DNA from: Neokomagataea anthophila
GTDB taxonomy: Bacteria > Pseudomonadota > Alphaproteobacteria > Acetobacterales > Acetobacteraceae
Assembly: GCF_018122595.1 (NCBI RefSeq)
Contig: NZ_JAGRQH010000001.1
Span: forward strand, 62,001 to 126,000
Reading direction: 5' to 3'
Length of the DNA stretch: 64,000 nt
The first letter of the stretch is position 1, and each line of letters starts with the position of its first letter. The notes beneath the pieces are model-generated. The model saw nothing but the letters and a program-made list of their open reading frames with translations, was not told the DNA's origin and made no database searches. Below, piece by piece: positions 46,733-55,993 of this stretch. A program made the position numbers and the translations under genes.

Positions 46733-49135
46733 TTAGAAGGACGTAGAGATCGTGCCCGTCATGCTGAAACGTGGCTGCACAAAAAACTGTGCACTTGAAC
46801 CCGCACCAGACATATTGCCATTCATCAAGCGAACAGCCGTTGCATTGGTTCCAACCCCAACAACACCGGTACGAACAACAGACCCCGTCAAATTCGTGAA
46901 ATTCAAACGGACCGTCGGAGACTGTGCATACCACACTGGCTTGAAGTGATAGCCCAGAGACAGCGTATCCGTAATATAACCCGGAATGCGCTGATCCCCT
47001 GCAATCGTGACCGATTGTGGCCCCGTATAATGCATTGTCGCATTCGCAAAGAAGCCTGCATTCGTGTAGGTCAAACCAAAGTTTGCCATCACGTGCGGCG
47101 CCAAAGGAGCCTGCGTACCCTTCGTGCGGAAGGCCGTCAGGTTCCCCAATGCATCCGCTGCTGCGATATTCGTATCCAAACGCGCATTCAGATACTCAAA
47201 CGAAACATATGGGCTAAAGCCATAAATCGGCTGCAACGATGCCATAACATCAACGCCACGCGCCGTCTGATTACCCGCATTCACAACACCATATTGGTTG
47301 TTACCCACATATGTTGAAAGCAAACGGTTGGTAATATTGTAATTAAAGAGGTCGAGATCAACGACAACGTATTTATCGTTATAACGATAACCCAACTCTT
47401 CTTTAATAGAATATTGGTTCTTCGGAAGAACACCCGTATATGATGTATTGGCAATAGATGATGAGGATGGCTGACGGTAATCACCCTCTGCATTAATGTA
47501 CACTTGATGGTGATCATTAATGCGGTAGCTCACCGACAAATGAGGCAGCGGTGCTGTTAGATTTTGCCCCATCTGCTTATTGCCCGGGTACATAATATAC
47601 CACATGTTAGACATAACATACTTGAACCCCGCACTCACCTGAAGGCGATTATTCAAATACTTAGCCGTGTCCTGTACGAATAACGAGTGGACTTCATACC
47701 CCGTCGTATTCCCTGGGAAGGAGCGCACCCCATTCGAAAAGACCTGATAAGAACCTGCATTCGGGCTAGGGTTAGAACCGTCTGCTTTGGTTACACTCGT
47801 CGGGAAATGCTGCGTGTAGTTCTGGTTTTCGTACCAGTAACCAACCTCAACATGGTTATGGGCATCAACATCGTAACCAAGCTTCGCGGTTGCCCCAACA
47901 TCCAACGCGCCATCTTCTTGGAAATAGCCCGTTAAAGGGGTGCCCTTAGCAATAACCTGACCATTGCCATAGGTCGTCGTGCCATCAGCAAAACCACCTG
48001 ATGACCCGTCCCAGCCACGGCCCCAGTTATAATAAGGCCGCAGGTCAAATTGCAGCTTGTCGTTCAGCACAAAATGCATCGGCGCAGTCAGGAATAGCTG
48101 GTTCCAATGGTCGATATTATTCTTCCAGTAGTCATTCCCAGCTTTATCAAACTCGGCCTTACGGCCATAACCCTGCCCCGTATGCTTATACGTCAGGAAT
48201 TGTGCAGCCGTCGGATAATTATCAATCACGAAGTCTTCAGAGTTCCATGACATGAACAGCTTGGCGAACGAACCGTTGCTCCAATCCTTCCGCATGCCAA
48301 AATCCAAATGACGACGTGAATTCTCTCCCGCACCCATCCACGAACGAGCATTCGTGTTGGAAAAGGAGAGATAACTCCGCACACCTGTACGACCAATATC
48401 GCCCGTGTCTAACCGTAAAAACTCACGGAACAAATTGTTTGTGCCGTATGAGAAATCCACCATTCCGCCAAACTTATGGTCTGAGTCATGAGACGTCTCA
48501 TTCATCACACCAGCAGCTGCAGACGTTGCAGGCAAATCAATCGGGGAAGACCCCGGCATCATGCTCACGCTTTCTAAGTTTTCAGAATCAATATTCTCAG
48601 ACAAATAGGTCGCACTCGCCGCTGGTGCATCATCCAGCATCAACGCCATATCCGCATCCGTCAGACTGCGGCTTTGAATCGTACCACCTTGCATACCAGA
48701 CGTATCTGGGCTCGACACACTGACACTCGGCAAGGTCTGAATCAGGTTCAGCGCCGTGCTCGTCGGGCTTTTCGCGGCAATGAAAGCCTTCGTAATCGTT
48801 TGAATCGCATAGGGCGCCGTCTCAACGCGCATCATCCCGCCGCCACGACTATGAGACTGGCGCGACATTGAAACCGTCACATGCTCGGCGTCACCCGCAT
48901 TGACAGACGTCGGACGCGGCTTTTTCACCACAACAGGCGCCGCGCCGATTGAAGAGACAGGTTTTGCAGAAATTGCACTATGCGCCGCGTGATGTGCAAC
49001 CACATGAGCACGCCCCTTATGCGGCACAGCCGCACGCGCAGATGAAACGGCAACGACAGAGCCCAATCCGGCCAAGCACGTCATCAAGAGAAGCGCTTTA
49101 CGGGTAGAATGCGGGGTCGAACGATACGAATTCAT
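46733..49135 (-). CDS. TonB-dependent receptor
   Basis: The 800-residue product has a signal peptide (cut near SARAA), a His/Ala-rich linker and EHVTVSMSR, a possible TonB box. The plug is present (SPTSTALNLIQTLPSVSVSS, GTIQSRSLTDADMALMLDDA) and a long barrel ends in TGTISTSF with the terminal Phe. It lacks the GGA-V-G-VINIVT type segment, having SSPIDLPATSAAAGVMNETS instead, as in receptors of the FecA/CirA-unlike group often seen in acetic acid bacteria. Ligand unknown. GGAG lies 10 bases before the ATG. It shares a bidirectional terminator with the permease. Confidence 0.87.
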   Translation of the reverse strand: MNSYRSTPHSTRKALLLMTCLAGLGSVVAVSSARAAVPHKGRAHVVAHHAAHSAISAKPVSSIGAAPVVVKKPRPTSVNAGDAEHVTVSMSRQSHSRGGGMMRVETAPYAIQTITKAFIAAKSPTSTALNLIQTLPSVSVSSPDTSGMQGGTIQSRSLTDADMALMLDDAPAASATYLSENIDSENLESVSMMPGSSPIDLPATSAAAGVMNETSHDSDHKFGGMVDFSYGTNNLFREFLRLDTGDIGRTGVRSYLSFSNTNARSWMGAGENSRRHLDFGMRKDWSNGSFAKLFMSWNSEDFVIDNYPTAAQFLTYKHTGQGYGRKAEFDKAGNDYWKNNIDHWNQLFLTAPMHFVLNDKLQFDLRPYYNWGRGWDGSSGGFADGTTTYGNGQVIAKGTPLTGYFQEDGALDVGATAKLGYDVDAHNHVEVGYWYENQNYTQHFPTSVTKADGSNPSPNAGSYQVFSNGVRSFPGNTTGYEVHSLFVQDTAKYLNNRLQVSAGFKYVMSNMWYIMYPGNKQMGQNLTAPLPHLSVSYRINDHHQVYINAEGDYRQPSSSSIANTSYTGVLPKNQYSIKEELGYRYNDKYVVVDLDLFNYNITNRLLSTYVGNNQYGVVNAGNQTARGVDVMASLQPIYGFSPYVSFEYLNARLDTNIAAADALGNLTAFRTKGTQAPLAPHVMANFGLTYTNAGFFANATMHYTGPQSVTIAGDQRIPGYITDTLSLGYHFKPVWYAQSPTVRLNFTNLTGSVVRTGVVGVGTNATAVRLMNGNMSGAGSSAQFFVQPRFSMTGTISTSF

Positions 49136-49498
49136 AATATTAAGGCTTCTCCTGCTGCGAGGCTCTCAAAATTTTCATGCTGTCACGACTTCCCTACAGG
49201 AAGGCATCCCATAACGAATTCGTAACATAATACCCCAACCCTCAGAAGACGAATATTTGCTCTGCGTTATCCGCAAAAACAGAGCGCCCCTAAGGAGGAC
49301 ACGGAAGTGTCGCTTTTCAGCCATACATATGCATTTTTTGCAATATAGATCCGCACCGCTCGCACCCAACGACCAGCATCAATCCTTATTTTTCAAACAC
49401 TTAATATCATTTCTTATTATTTCATTTTCATGGCACTCACGAGAGAATCATCTCAGCGCCCTACAAAATGATGTGCTTTCCACGCCACATACCGCACA
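49136..49498. other. Spacer upstream of a TonB-dependent receptor gene
   Basis: This 363-base stretch holds the receptor's promoter and a small GACAC/GTGTC hairpin near 49295-49310. I looked for a cobalamin or other riboswitch, a Fur box and small genes, and saw none that holds up. Confidence 0.5.
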
Positions 49499-49529
49499 GA
49501 CCGAGTGCCCCATATACAGGCACTCGGTC
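49499..49529. terminator. Hairpin after trmJ
   Basis: A perfect 11-bp stem (GACCGAGTGCC/GGCACTCGGTC) around CCATATACA lies 10 bases past the trmJ stop. It has no U-run, so termination may be partial. Confidence 0.65.
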
Positions 49530-49539
49530 CATATTAAGG

Positions 49540-50328
49540 TCAGACTTTTGGCGTACGCCCCGCTTTCCGCGCACGCACTAACTCACTGACCACCCCATGC
49601 AGGGTCCGCAACTCTTGCTCCGTCACTTCTCCACGCGTGAAGAAATGGCGTAAATTACGGACCATACCGGGGCGCTTCTGCTCATTATGCAAAAAGCCGC
49701 TATCATCCAGCTCACGCAGAAGGTGCGTCATGAAATTCTCCAAATCGCCCTTGGTGGCAATTTGCGTTTCATTCGTCATCAATTCCCGCGGCAGCGTTGT
49801 ATCTTCCGTCAAGAACCACTCATACGCCATGACCAAAACGGCCTGAGCCAAATTCAAAGACATGAAGTCTGGGTTAAGCGGATAACGAATCAACGTATCA
49901 GCCCGCGCCATATCCTCATTATCCAGCCCAGCGCGCTCCGGCCCGAACAATAGGCCACAGCGCAAACCACGCGTCGCATGGACACGCAGTTCGGACGCCG
50001 CACCGCGTGCGGTCATAATCGGCTTAATGATATGACGCGGTCGTGGGCAAGTCGCAAAGACATGATGCAAATCGGCAACGGCATCATCCACCGTTTCATG
50101 CACCGTCGCCGCATCCAAAATCCGATGAGCACCTGAAGAGGCAGACCACGCCCGCTCCTGCGGCCAACCATCACGCGGGGCCACAATGCGCAAATGGAAC
50201 AACCCACCATTCGCCATAGCCCGTGCCGTCGTGCCGATATTCTCACCCAATTGAGGGCGCACCAAAATAACAACCGGGTCAAACTCACCAATCGGGCCAA
50301 TATCAGCCCCACCGTCACGCCCGGTCAT
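49540..50328 (-). CDS. trmJ: tRNA (cytidine/uridine-2'-O)-methyltransferase TrmJ
   Basis: TrmJ methylates the 2'-O of residue 32 in the tRNA anticodon loop. The 262-residue protein has a SPOUT trefoil-knot fold: ILVRPQLGENIGTTARAMAN for substrate binding, GLLFGPERAGLDNEDM and PLNPDFMSLNLAQAV for SAM in the knot. The C-terminal extension (about residues 190-262) fits TrmJ rather than shorter SpoU enzymes. Its ATG overlaps the cysS stop by 4 bases, so the two are cotranslated, a sensible pairing of tRNA functions. Confidence 0.92.
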   Translation of the reverse strand: MTGRDGGADIGPIGEFDPVVILVRPQLGENIGTTARAMANGGLFHLRIVAPRDGWPQERAWSASSGAHRILDAATVHETVDDAVADLHHVFATCPRPRHIIKPIMTARGAASELRVHATRGLRCGLLFGPERAGLDNEDMARADTLIRYPLNPDFMSLNLAQAVLVMAYEWFLTEDTTLPRELMTNETQIATKGDLENFMTHLLRELDDSGFLHNEQKRPGMVRNLRHFFTRGEVTEQELRTLHGVVSELVRARKAGRTPKV

Positions 50329-51695
50329 GCGCTTGCCTTCCGCCAGGTCGTACCACCCGGCCCATCTTCCAAAAGAATACCATCATCGGCCAATTGCTTA
50401 CGGATCGCATCCGCACGAGCAAAATCTTTGGCTTTACGAGCGGCCAAACGTTCCTCAATCAGCGCTTCAATAGCAGAGCCATCCACACCTGCACGGAACC
50501 ACTCCTCTGCCGTACCAAAGAACAAGCCCAGCAAACGACCACCTGCCAAAAGCCCCGCAGCAGCCTGCTCATCACCCTGCATCGCAGCATCCGCCAAACG
50601 ATGAAGCGCCGCCAAAGCAAGCGGCGTGTTCAGATCATCCTTCAGCGCGTCCATAACAGAAGCCGGAACATCCACAGCATCCTGCTCAAACGCCTTCCCA
50701 GCTTCCAAAGCACGATAAAAGCGGTCCAGCGTATGTTGCGCATCCGCCAACTTGTCCCACGTAAAGTCGAGCGTAGAGCGATAATGCGCGCCCAAAGCCA
50801 ACAAACGCAGAGCCTCCGCAGGGGCGCGGTCCAAAACCTCACGCACCGTGTAGAAATTGCCCAAAGATTTGGACATTTTCTCACCATTGGACAGCAACAT
50901 GCCATTATGCAGCCAATACGCCGCGAACTTCCCTTCCGGGTTGCAGCACAAAGACTGAGCGCGCTCATTCTCATGATGCGGGAAGAGCAAATCATCCCCA
51001 CCACCATGAATATCAAAGCTCTCACCCAAATAGCGCCGTGACATGGCCGAGCACTCAATATGCCACCCCGGACGGCCACGCCCATACGGACTATCCCAGC
51101 CCGGCTGATCCGCGTCCGATGGTTTCCACAGCACAAAATCCCCCGGATCGCGCTTATAAGACGCAACCTCTACACGGGCACCGGCAACCAACTCATCCAA
51201 AGAACGCCCAGACAATGCACCATAATCTGGGAAATGCCGCACGGAAAACAGCACATGCCCATGCGCTTCATACGCATGGCCGCGCTCAATCAATGTCGCA
51301 ATCATATCCAGCATTTCTGCGATGTGATGCGTGGCCCGTGGTTCAATGTCAGGCGGCAGAATGTTCAACGCTGCCAAATCTTCATGGAAAGCAACCGTCG
51401 TACGGGCCGTCAAAGACGCTATGTCTTCGCCGTTCTCACGGGCACGCGCCGTAATCTTATCATCCACATCCGTCACATTACGAACGTAAGTGACCTTCGG
51501 GAAGCACACCCGCAGCAAACGCACGAGCACATCCGCGCACATCATCGCACGCAGATTGCCGATATGAGCGCGGTCATACACCGTCGGTCCACAGAAATAG
51601 ACACGAACATTCTGCGGATCGAGGGGTGAGAAAACCCGTTTCTCACGTGTCTGGGTATCGTGCAAACGTAGCACGGACATCGACTGTTCTGGCAT
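50325..51695 (-). CDS. cysS: Cysteine-tRNA ligase
   Basis: The 456-residue class I synthetase charges tRNA-Cys. ATG 51695 (MPEQSMSVLRL) is chosen; a second ATG at 51680 fits the family start equally well, and the frame extends far upstream in a non-conserved stretch. HIGH-type motif is YDRAHIGNLRA, KMSKS motif is EKMSKSLGNF, and zinc ligands are in YFCGPTVYD, HIECSAMS and the HHENE segment. The C-terminal helical part (DLNTPLALAALHRL) matches the anticodon-stem domain. It overlaps trmJ by 4 bases and is divergent from the MATE gene. Confidence 0.95.
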   Translation of the reverse strand: MPEQSMSVLRLHDTQTREKRVFSPLDPQNVRVYFCGPTVYDRAHIGNLRAMMCADVLVRLLRVCFPKVTYVRNVTDVDDKITARARENGEDIASLTARTTVAFHEDLAALNILPPDIEPRATHHIAEMLDMIATLIERGHAYEAHGHVLFSVRHFPDYGALSGRSLDELVAGARVEVASYKRDPGDFVLWKPSDADQPGWDSPYGRGRPGWHIECSAMSRRYLGESFDIHGGGDDLLFPHHENERAQSLCCNPEGKFAAYWLHNGMLLSNGEKMSKSLGNFYTVREVLDRAPAEALRLLALGAHYRSTLDFTWDKLADAQHTLDRFYRALEAGKAFEQDAVDVPASVMDALKDDLNTPLALAALHRLADAAMQGDEQAAAGLLAGGRLLGLFFGTAEEWFRAGVDGSAIEALIEERLAARKAKDFARADAIRKQLADDGILLEDGPGGTTWRKASA

Positions 51696-51782
51696 AATCT
51701 GTTCAATGCGACAGCCACGCGCGAGACGCAACCACCTTTTCAGCGCTTGTCTGCAAAACCACGCCCTGTAATAGGGTATCTT

Positions 51783-53153
51783 ATGTCCAGCACCACGCCC
51801 CTTCCCCCGACTTACCCTCGCCACGCAAGCGCCCTGCTGCGCCTTGCCGCCCCCTTGGCCCTCTCTCAACTTTCCGAAATGGCCATGGGCGTTACAGATA
51901 CAGTTCTGCTGGGTGGATTGGGCGTCACCGCTGTAGCCGTCGGCGGGCTTTCAAGCGCTTTCTTCTTCACCACCATGATTATCTTTCAAGCGATTCTAGG
52001 GGGAGCAGGCGTTCTCCTCTCACATGGTCGCGGTGCTACCGATTATGGACAAGCAGGGGCGGCGGATGGGCGCAGCGTCGTCAGCGCAACCGTTACCTTG
52101 GCCTTCATTGTTTTTATCCCCTGTTTCACACTTTTATGGTGCACACAGGACATCTTCACTCTCTTAGGCGAACCTACCCCCGTCATCCATGATGGTAGCC
52201 ACTTCGTCCGCATTCTCCTCAGCGCACTCTTCCCCAATCTGGTACTCCTTGGGGTCCTCCGAGTCATTTTGCCATCTCTTGGGGCCGCGACATTACTGTC
52301 ATGGACTATGCCGCTCATGGCTATTGCCAATGGCGTAACCAATGCTGGCCTCATTCAAGGTTTATTTGGTCTACCACGCTTGGGCCTTTTCGGCTCCGCT
52401 CTCGCATCGGCCCTCACAGGGTGGACAATTACCCTCCTCCTGCTCGGCCTAAGCACCTTACACCCCCGCGTCCGTTCTGTACTCAAACCCAAAGCGTTCC
52501 AGCTTCCGCTTCTTGGCAGTCTCGCACGACTGGGCATTCCCATGATGATGGGGGCTGCTGCCGAAATCCTCATGTTCCAAATCACCGCCCTCAGAGCCGG
52601 ACAGCTCGGCACAAACAGCCTCGCGGCGCATCAAGTCGCCATTAATGTCACAGCACTGCTGTTCATGGTGTCTCTTGCCTTTGGACAAGCCACTAATATG
52701 CGCGTGGCTTATTGGCGCGGTGCAGGCCAACCTTCTCAAGCCCGGCGCGCAACTCTGATGGGCCTCGCTTTGGTCATAAGCTGGAGCGTACTCACCTCCG
52801 TCTTACTCCTGACATGGCCTGAAAAAATTATTGGTCTCTATTTCCGTCATACGCCCCCGACACCAGAAGCACTGACCCTCATGACCATCCTGCTCAAAAT
52901 TGCAGGGGTTTACCAATTGGTTGATGGTACACAAACGGTCTGCAACGGTGCCTTACGCGGCTGCGGCGATACCTTCACACCCATGCTCATAGCATTCGGC
53001 TGCTTTGGTTTTATTGGTGTTGGCTTTGGTGGCTGGTTAGCCTTCCAACACCATATGGGCGTGGAAGGCCTTTGGATTGGCATGGCATCCGCCTTGGCGG
53101 CTACAAGCCTCGGCTTCGCCTTACGGTTACGTAAAGTCCTGTGGTCACGTTGA
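51783..53153 (+). CDS. MATE-family multidrug efflux protein
   Basis: AGGG 7 bases before ATG 51783 fixes the start; an upstream in-frame ATG overlaps the divergent cysS promoter. The 456-residue protein has about twelve membrane helices in two MatE halves (APLALSQLSEMAMGVTDTVL and LGIPMMMGAAAEILMFQI) with the NorM-like GTNSLAAHQVAIN and RVAYWRGAGQP. It would expel cationic compounds by Na+ or H+ antiport. Its last 9 bases overlap the convergent MFS gene. Confidence 0.9.
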   Translation: MSSTTPLPPTYPRHASALLRLAAPLALSQLSEMAMGVTDTVLLGGLGVTAVAVGGLSSAFFFTTMIIFQAILGGAGVLLSHGRGATDYGQAGAADGRSVVSATVTLAFIVFIPCFTLLWCTQDIFTLLGEPTPVIHDGSHFVRILLSALFPNLVLLGVLRVILPSLGAATLLSWTMPLMAIANGVTNAGLIQGLFGLPRLGLFGSALASALTGWTITLLLLGLSTLHPRVRSVLKPKAFQLPLLGSLARLGIPMMMGAAAEILMFQITALRAGQLGTNSLAAHQVAINVTALLFMVSLAFGQATNMRVAYWRGAGQPSQARRATLMGLALVISWSVLTSVLLLTWPEKIIGLYFRHTPPTPEALTLMTILLKIAGVYQLVDGTQTVCNGALRGCGDTFTPMLIAFGCFGFIGVGFGGWLAFQHHMGVEGLWIGMASALAATSLGFALRLRKVLWSR

Positions 53154-54350
53154 TGGCGCGTTACGCGCCAAACGGATGGTAATGAGATAAATCACCAGCC
53201 CGCCCGCGGAGAGAAGAGCACCTCCCCACCCAACAGACCCAAGGCCAAAACCGAGCCCAACCAACATCGCGCCCAACCATGCCCCAATAGCATTGGCAAT
53301 ATTAAAGGCAGAGTGATTCAAAGAGGCTGCTAATGTCTGCGCATCCCCTGCCACTTCCATCAAACGTGTTTGCAGCGCAGGAGAAAGCCCGATCAACGCC
53401 GCAGGCACCAAGAAAACAATCGGGAGCATCGCCAGCGCAGACGGCAAACACAGCCAGTAAGCCAACATCAGCACCACACTCAGCCCTAACGCCAACATAA
53501 CAGCGCGGTCCACGCTCCGGTCTGCAACAGCACCGCCAACGACATTACCCGCCATCATACCAAGCCCCCATACGACCTGATACGTTGCCACAGCCCATAC
53601 AGGCAGATGCGTCACCTGCCCTAACCCTGTGGTCAAGAACGTATAAATGCCGAACAAACCACCAAAGCCAATCGCGCTGGTCAGCAGCGTCAACAACACC
53701 TGCGGACGACGAAACGCCCCAAGCTCAGACAGCGCATCCACCCCAGCATGAGGCCGATCACGCGGCGCAAAAAACCACAATGCAATGAAGCACATCACAC
53801 CAAGTGCCGCGATTGTCCCGTAAGCAAAGCGCCACCCCAAGTGATTAGCCGCATAAGTGGATAGTGGTGAACCCAATACCGTGGAGAACATGATGCCAGA
53901 CATCACCCGGCTCACCGCACGCCCTCGGCGCGCACGCTCCACCATAGACGCCCCAACCAAAGCCGAAACGCCAAAGAACGCACCATGCGGCAACCCTGTA
54001 ATAAACCGCATAATCTCTGTGGTTAGGAGGTCCGGCGCAAGAATGGTCCCGATATTGCCCAGAACAAACAGCACCAGCATCCACATCAGCAATGTGCGCC
54101 GGGCGAGTTTAGCTCCCAGAATGGCCATAAAAGGCGCACCGATCACAACGCCCATTGCATAGGCCGAAATAACGGTACTGGCCTTCGCAATCGAAATACC
54201 CAAAGAGTGTGCGAATTCAGGGAGCAATCCCATCATCCCAAACTCACCGGTACCAATCGCAAATGTACCAAGCATAAGCGTGTACATAGCGGGTTCGACA
54301 CCGTGGGGTGGGCGCACCCGTTCAACGGTCAAGGAATCGCTGGCTTCCAT
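53145..54350 (-). CDS. MFS transporter (AraJ-like)
   Basis: The 401-residue inner-membrane protein has twelve predicted helices and the GEFGMMGLLPEFAHSLGISI opening typical of the AraJ/YdhP group of the drug-H+ antiporter families, with GAFFGVSALVGASMV, SPLSTYAANHLGWR and SLNHSAFNIANAIGAWLG. Members export sugars, purine nucleosides or drugs; the substrate is not defined. It converges on the MATE gene with a 9-base overlap, so the two exporters share no transcript but sit as a local efflux pair. Confidence 0.88.
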   Translation of the reverse strand: MEASDSLTVERVRPPHGVEPAMYTLMLGTFAIGTGEFGMMGLLPEFAHSLGISIAKASTVISAYAMGVVIGAPFMAILGAKLARRTLLMWMLVLFVLGNIGTILAPDLLTTEIMRFITGLPHGAFFGVSALVGASMVERARRGRAVSRVMSGIMFSTVLGSPLSTYAANHLGWRFAYGTIAALGVMCFIALWFFAPRDRPHAGVDALSELGAFRRPQVLLTLLTSAIGFGGLFGIYTFLTTGLGQVTHLPVWAVATYQVVWGLGMMAGNVVGGAVADRSVDRAVMLALGLSVVLMLAYWLCLPSALAMLPIVFLVPAALIGLSPALQTRLMEVAGDAQTLAASLNHSAFNIANAIGAWLGAMLVGLGFGLGSVGWGGALLSAGGLVIYLITIRLARNAPST

Positions 54351-54415
54351 AGCAGAGTCCGAACATGAAATGGATCAAAACATCTCACCGCCGGACCCTG
54401 TATCATGCAGTCTAT

Positions 54416-54898
54416 TTAAGAGTGGTCCGTCGGCAAGCGAATAGTCTGCCCCGGATAAATGTCATCCTTCGCGCTGACAAGCGGAAGATTGGCTTTCAGC
54501 AGCTCATCACCCGTCACTTTCTCAGGCAAGGCCTCTGCCAGCTCATCTAAAGTGCCATTTTCCCCCACCTGAACAAATTTTGGCTCAGGCGTTCCGGGCG
54601 GCACCACAATATCCGCTTCAACCGCAGCGACACCCGCCACATTCCCAGCTGTCAGAATCATCTGATCCCGGTCTTTTGCACTCTCTGCACGACCCTTGAG
54701 AACAATCGTCCGATCATCAATGACCAAATGAGACATATGCATCTGCGCCAAGCCAAAACGCTTAAAGGCCCGTTTGATGGCACTTTCCTTCAGCTTCGGC
54801 GCCGTACCTTCTAAGGACTGGACCAGCCCTTCTAATGCACCTTCCGCAATACGGCCGGCCTTTGAATTAAAACGATAGGTTTTCTTCTGCGAACTCAT
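54416..54898 (-). CDS. BON-LysM domain protein (Kbp/YgaU-like)
   Basis: ATG 54898 (MSSQKKTYRF) is the likely start, with GAAGAG about 9 bases upstream. The 160-residue soluble protein has a BON-like domain (IKRAFKRFG to AAVEADIVVPPG, with DRTIVLKGRAESAKDRDQ) and a C-terminal LysM module (VGENGTLDELAEALPEKVTG to DDIYPGQTIRLP). This pair is known in E. coli Kbp, a cytoplasmic potassium-binding protein. No signal peptide is visible, in keeping with a cytoplasmic location. Whether it binds potassium is an inference by family. Confidence 0.85.
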   Translation of the reverse strand: MSSQKKTYRFNSKAGRIAEGALEGLVQSLEGTAPKLKESAIKRAFKRFGLAQMHMSHLVIDDRTIVLKGRAESAKDRDQMILTAGNVAGVAAVEADIVVPPGTPEPKFVQVGENGTLDELAEALPEKVTGDELLKANLPLVSAKDDIYPGQTIRLPTDHS

Positions 54899-55242
54899 AA
54901 TCAACAACTCTTCACAGATACAGACTCTGGGCACTCCAGAGCACTTGTCCTTACATAGCCTACCCGATCCAAACGCCCGTGTGTGTTTTTTACGCGCCTC
55001 CCCCGCAGGATTCGCTACACTATTAATTGACTCCAGCCGCTAGCCACGCTAATGCGCGACCCCATTGCCGGGAACGTGGACGAACCGGCTGCTCCTTCAC
55101 ATGACACAGGGCACTGCACCCGGTCTGGAGCGGCTCATGGTTTCGCGCCCGTCTGACCCAATTCGGGGGAGGACCTACCGGCGCAACAAAACGATCTGCC
55201 ACGCAGCTTTGGGCAGGTCTGACGCGAACAAGGGATCAACCC
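54899..55242 (+). promoter_or_regulatory. Upstream region and leader of rpsD
   Basis: TTGACT (55027-55032) and TAATGC (55050-55055), 17 bases apart, form a candidate promoter. The leader can fold an 8-bp stem (GCTGCTCC 55088-55095 with GGAGCGGC 55127-55134). S4 autoregulates its mRNA in some bacteria; that this leader does so is only a possibility. No gene was seen. Confidence 0.45.
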
Positions 55243-55860
55243 ATGTCAAAGCGCCTCGAGAGCAAGTACAAGATTAACCGCCGCCTCGGCGTCAACCTGT
55301 GGGGCCGCGCCAAGTCTCCGGTTAACCGTCGTGAATACGGCCCGGGTCAGCACGGTCAACGCCGCAAGTCCAAGCCATCTGACTTCTCCATCCAGCTGAT
55401 GGCTAAGCAGAAGCTGAAGGGTTACTACGGTAACATCAGCGAAAAGCAATTCCGTAAGTACTATGACGAAGCCGTTCGTCGTAAGGGCGATACGTCAGAG
55501 AACCTGATCGGTCTGCTCGAGCGTCGTCTGGATGCGGTTGTATACCGCCTGAAGTTCGCGATCACACCGTTCGCTGCACGTCAGTTCATCAACCACGGTC
55601 ACATCACAGTTAACGGCAAGCGCGTTAACATCCCATCCTACCTCGTGAAGGAAGGTGACGTGATCGAAGTGCGTGAGAAGTCCAAGCAACTCGCAATCGT
55701 TCTTGACGCTGTTCAAACAGCTGAGCGTGACGCACCAGAATACGTTGAAGTCGATCACCGCCAGATGAAGGGTTCCTTCCTGCGCGTTCCGGCTCTGTCC
55801 GACGTACCATACCCGGTCCAAATGGAACCAAACCTGGTGGTCGAGTTCTACTCCCGCTAA
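55243..55860 (+). CDS. rpsD: 30S ribosomal protein S4
   Basis: S4 nucleates 30S assembly on 16S rRNA. The 205-residue protein carries [40 protein letters not shown] and the S4 RNA-binding domain ([36 protein letters not shown]). Codon use is visibly more biased than in neighbours (for example repeated CGT and CTG), as for highly expressed genes. It is alone, not in the alpha operon with rpsK and rpoA, as usual in this group. A strong terminator follows. Confidence 0.97.
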   Translation: MSKRLESKYKINRRLGVNLWGRAKSPVNRREYGPGQHGQRRKSKPSDFSIQLMAKQKLKGYYGNISEKQFRKYYDEAVRRKGDTSENLIGLLERRLDAVVYRLKFAITPFAARQFINHGHITVNGKRVNIPSYLVKEGDVIEVREKSKQLAIVLDAVQTAERDAPEYVEVDHRQMKGSFLRVPALSDVPYPVQMEPNLVVEFYSR

Positions 55861-55911
55861 GTTTCGGCTCTCTTTCCAGCCTTCGGGCTGGATCGACCGA
55901 TATACGACCGG

Positions 55912-55946
55912 AAACGCCGGGCGGGTTCCCCCGTCCGGCGTTTTTG
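55912..55946 (+). terminator. Intrinsic terminator after rpsD
   Basis: AACGCCGG/CCGGCGTT plus GCGGG/CCCGT around TTCC is followed by TTTTTGTTT. A smaller hairpin (CCAGCC/GGGCTGG, about 55876-55891) precedes it. Confidence 0.9.
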
Positions 55947-55993
55947 TTTCATACCTTCCCTATCTTCCCTATTACCTGCCTTCCGGAGAGACC

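Noticed and set aside
49136-49498. Cobalamin-type riboswitch before a TonB-dependent receptor
   Set aside because: I found no B12-box-like conserved segment or supporting stems; only one short hairpin is present.
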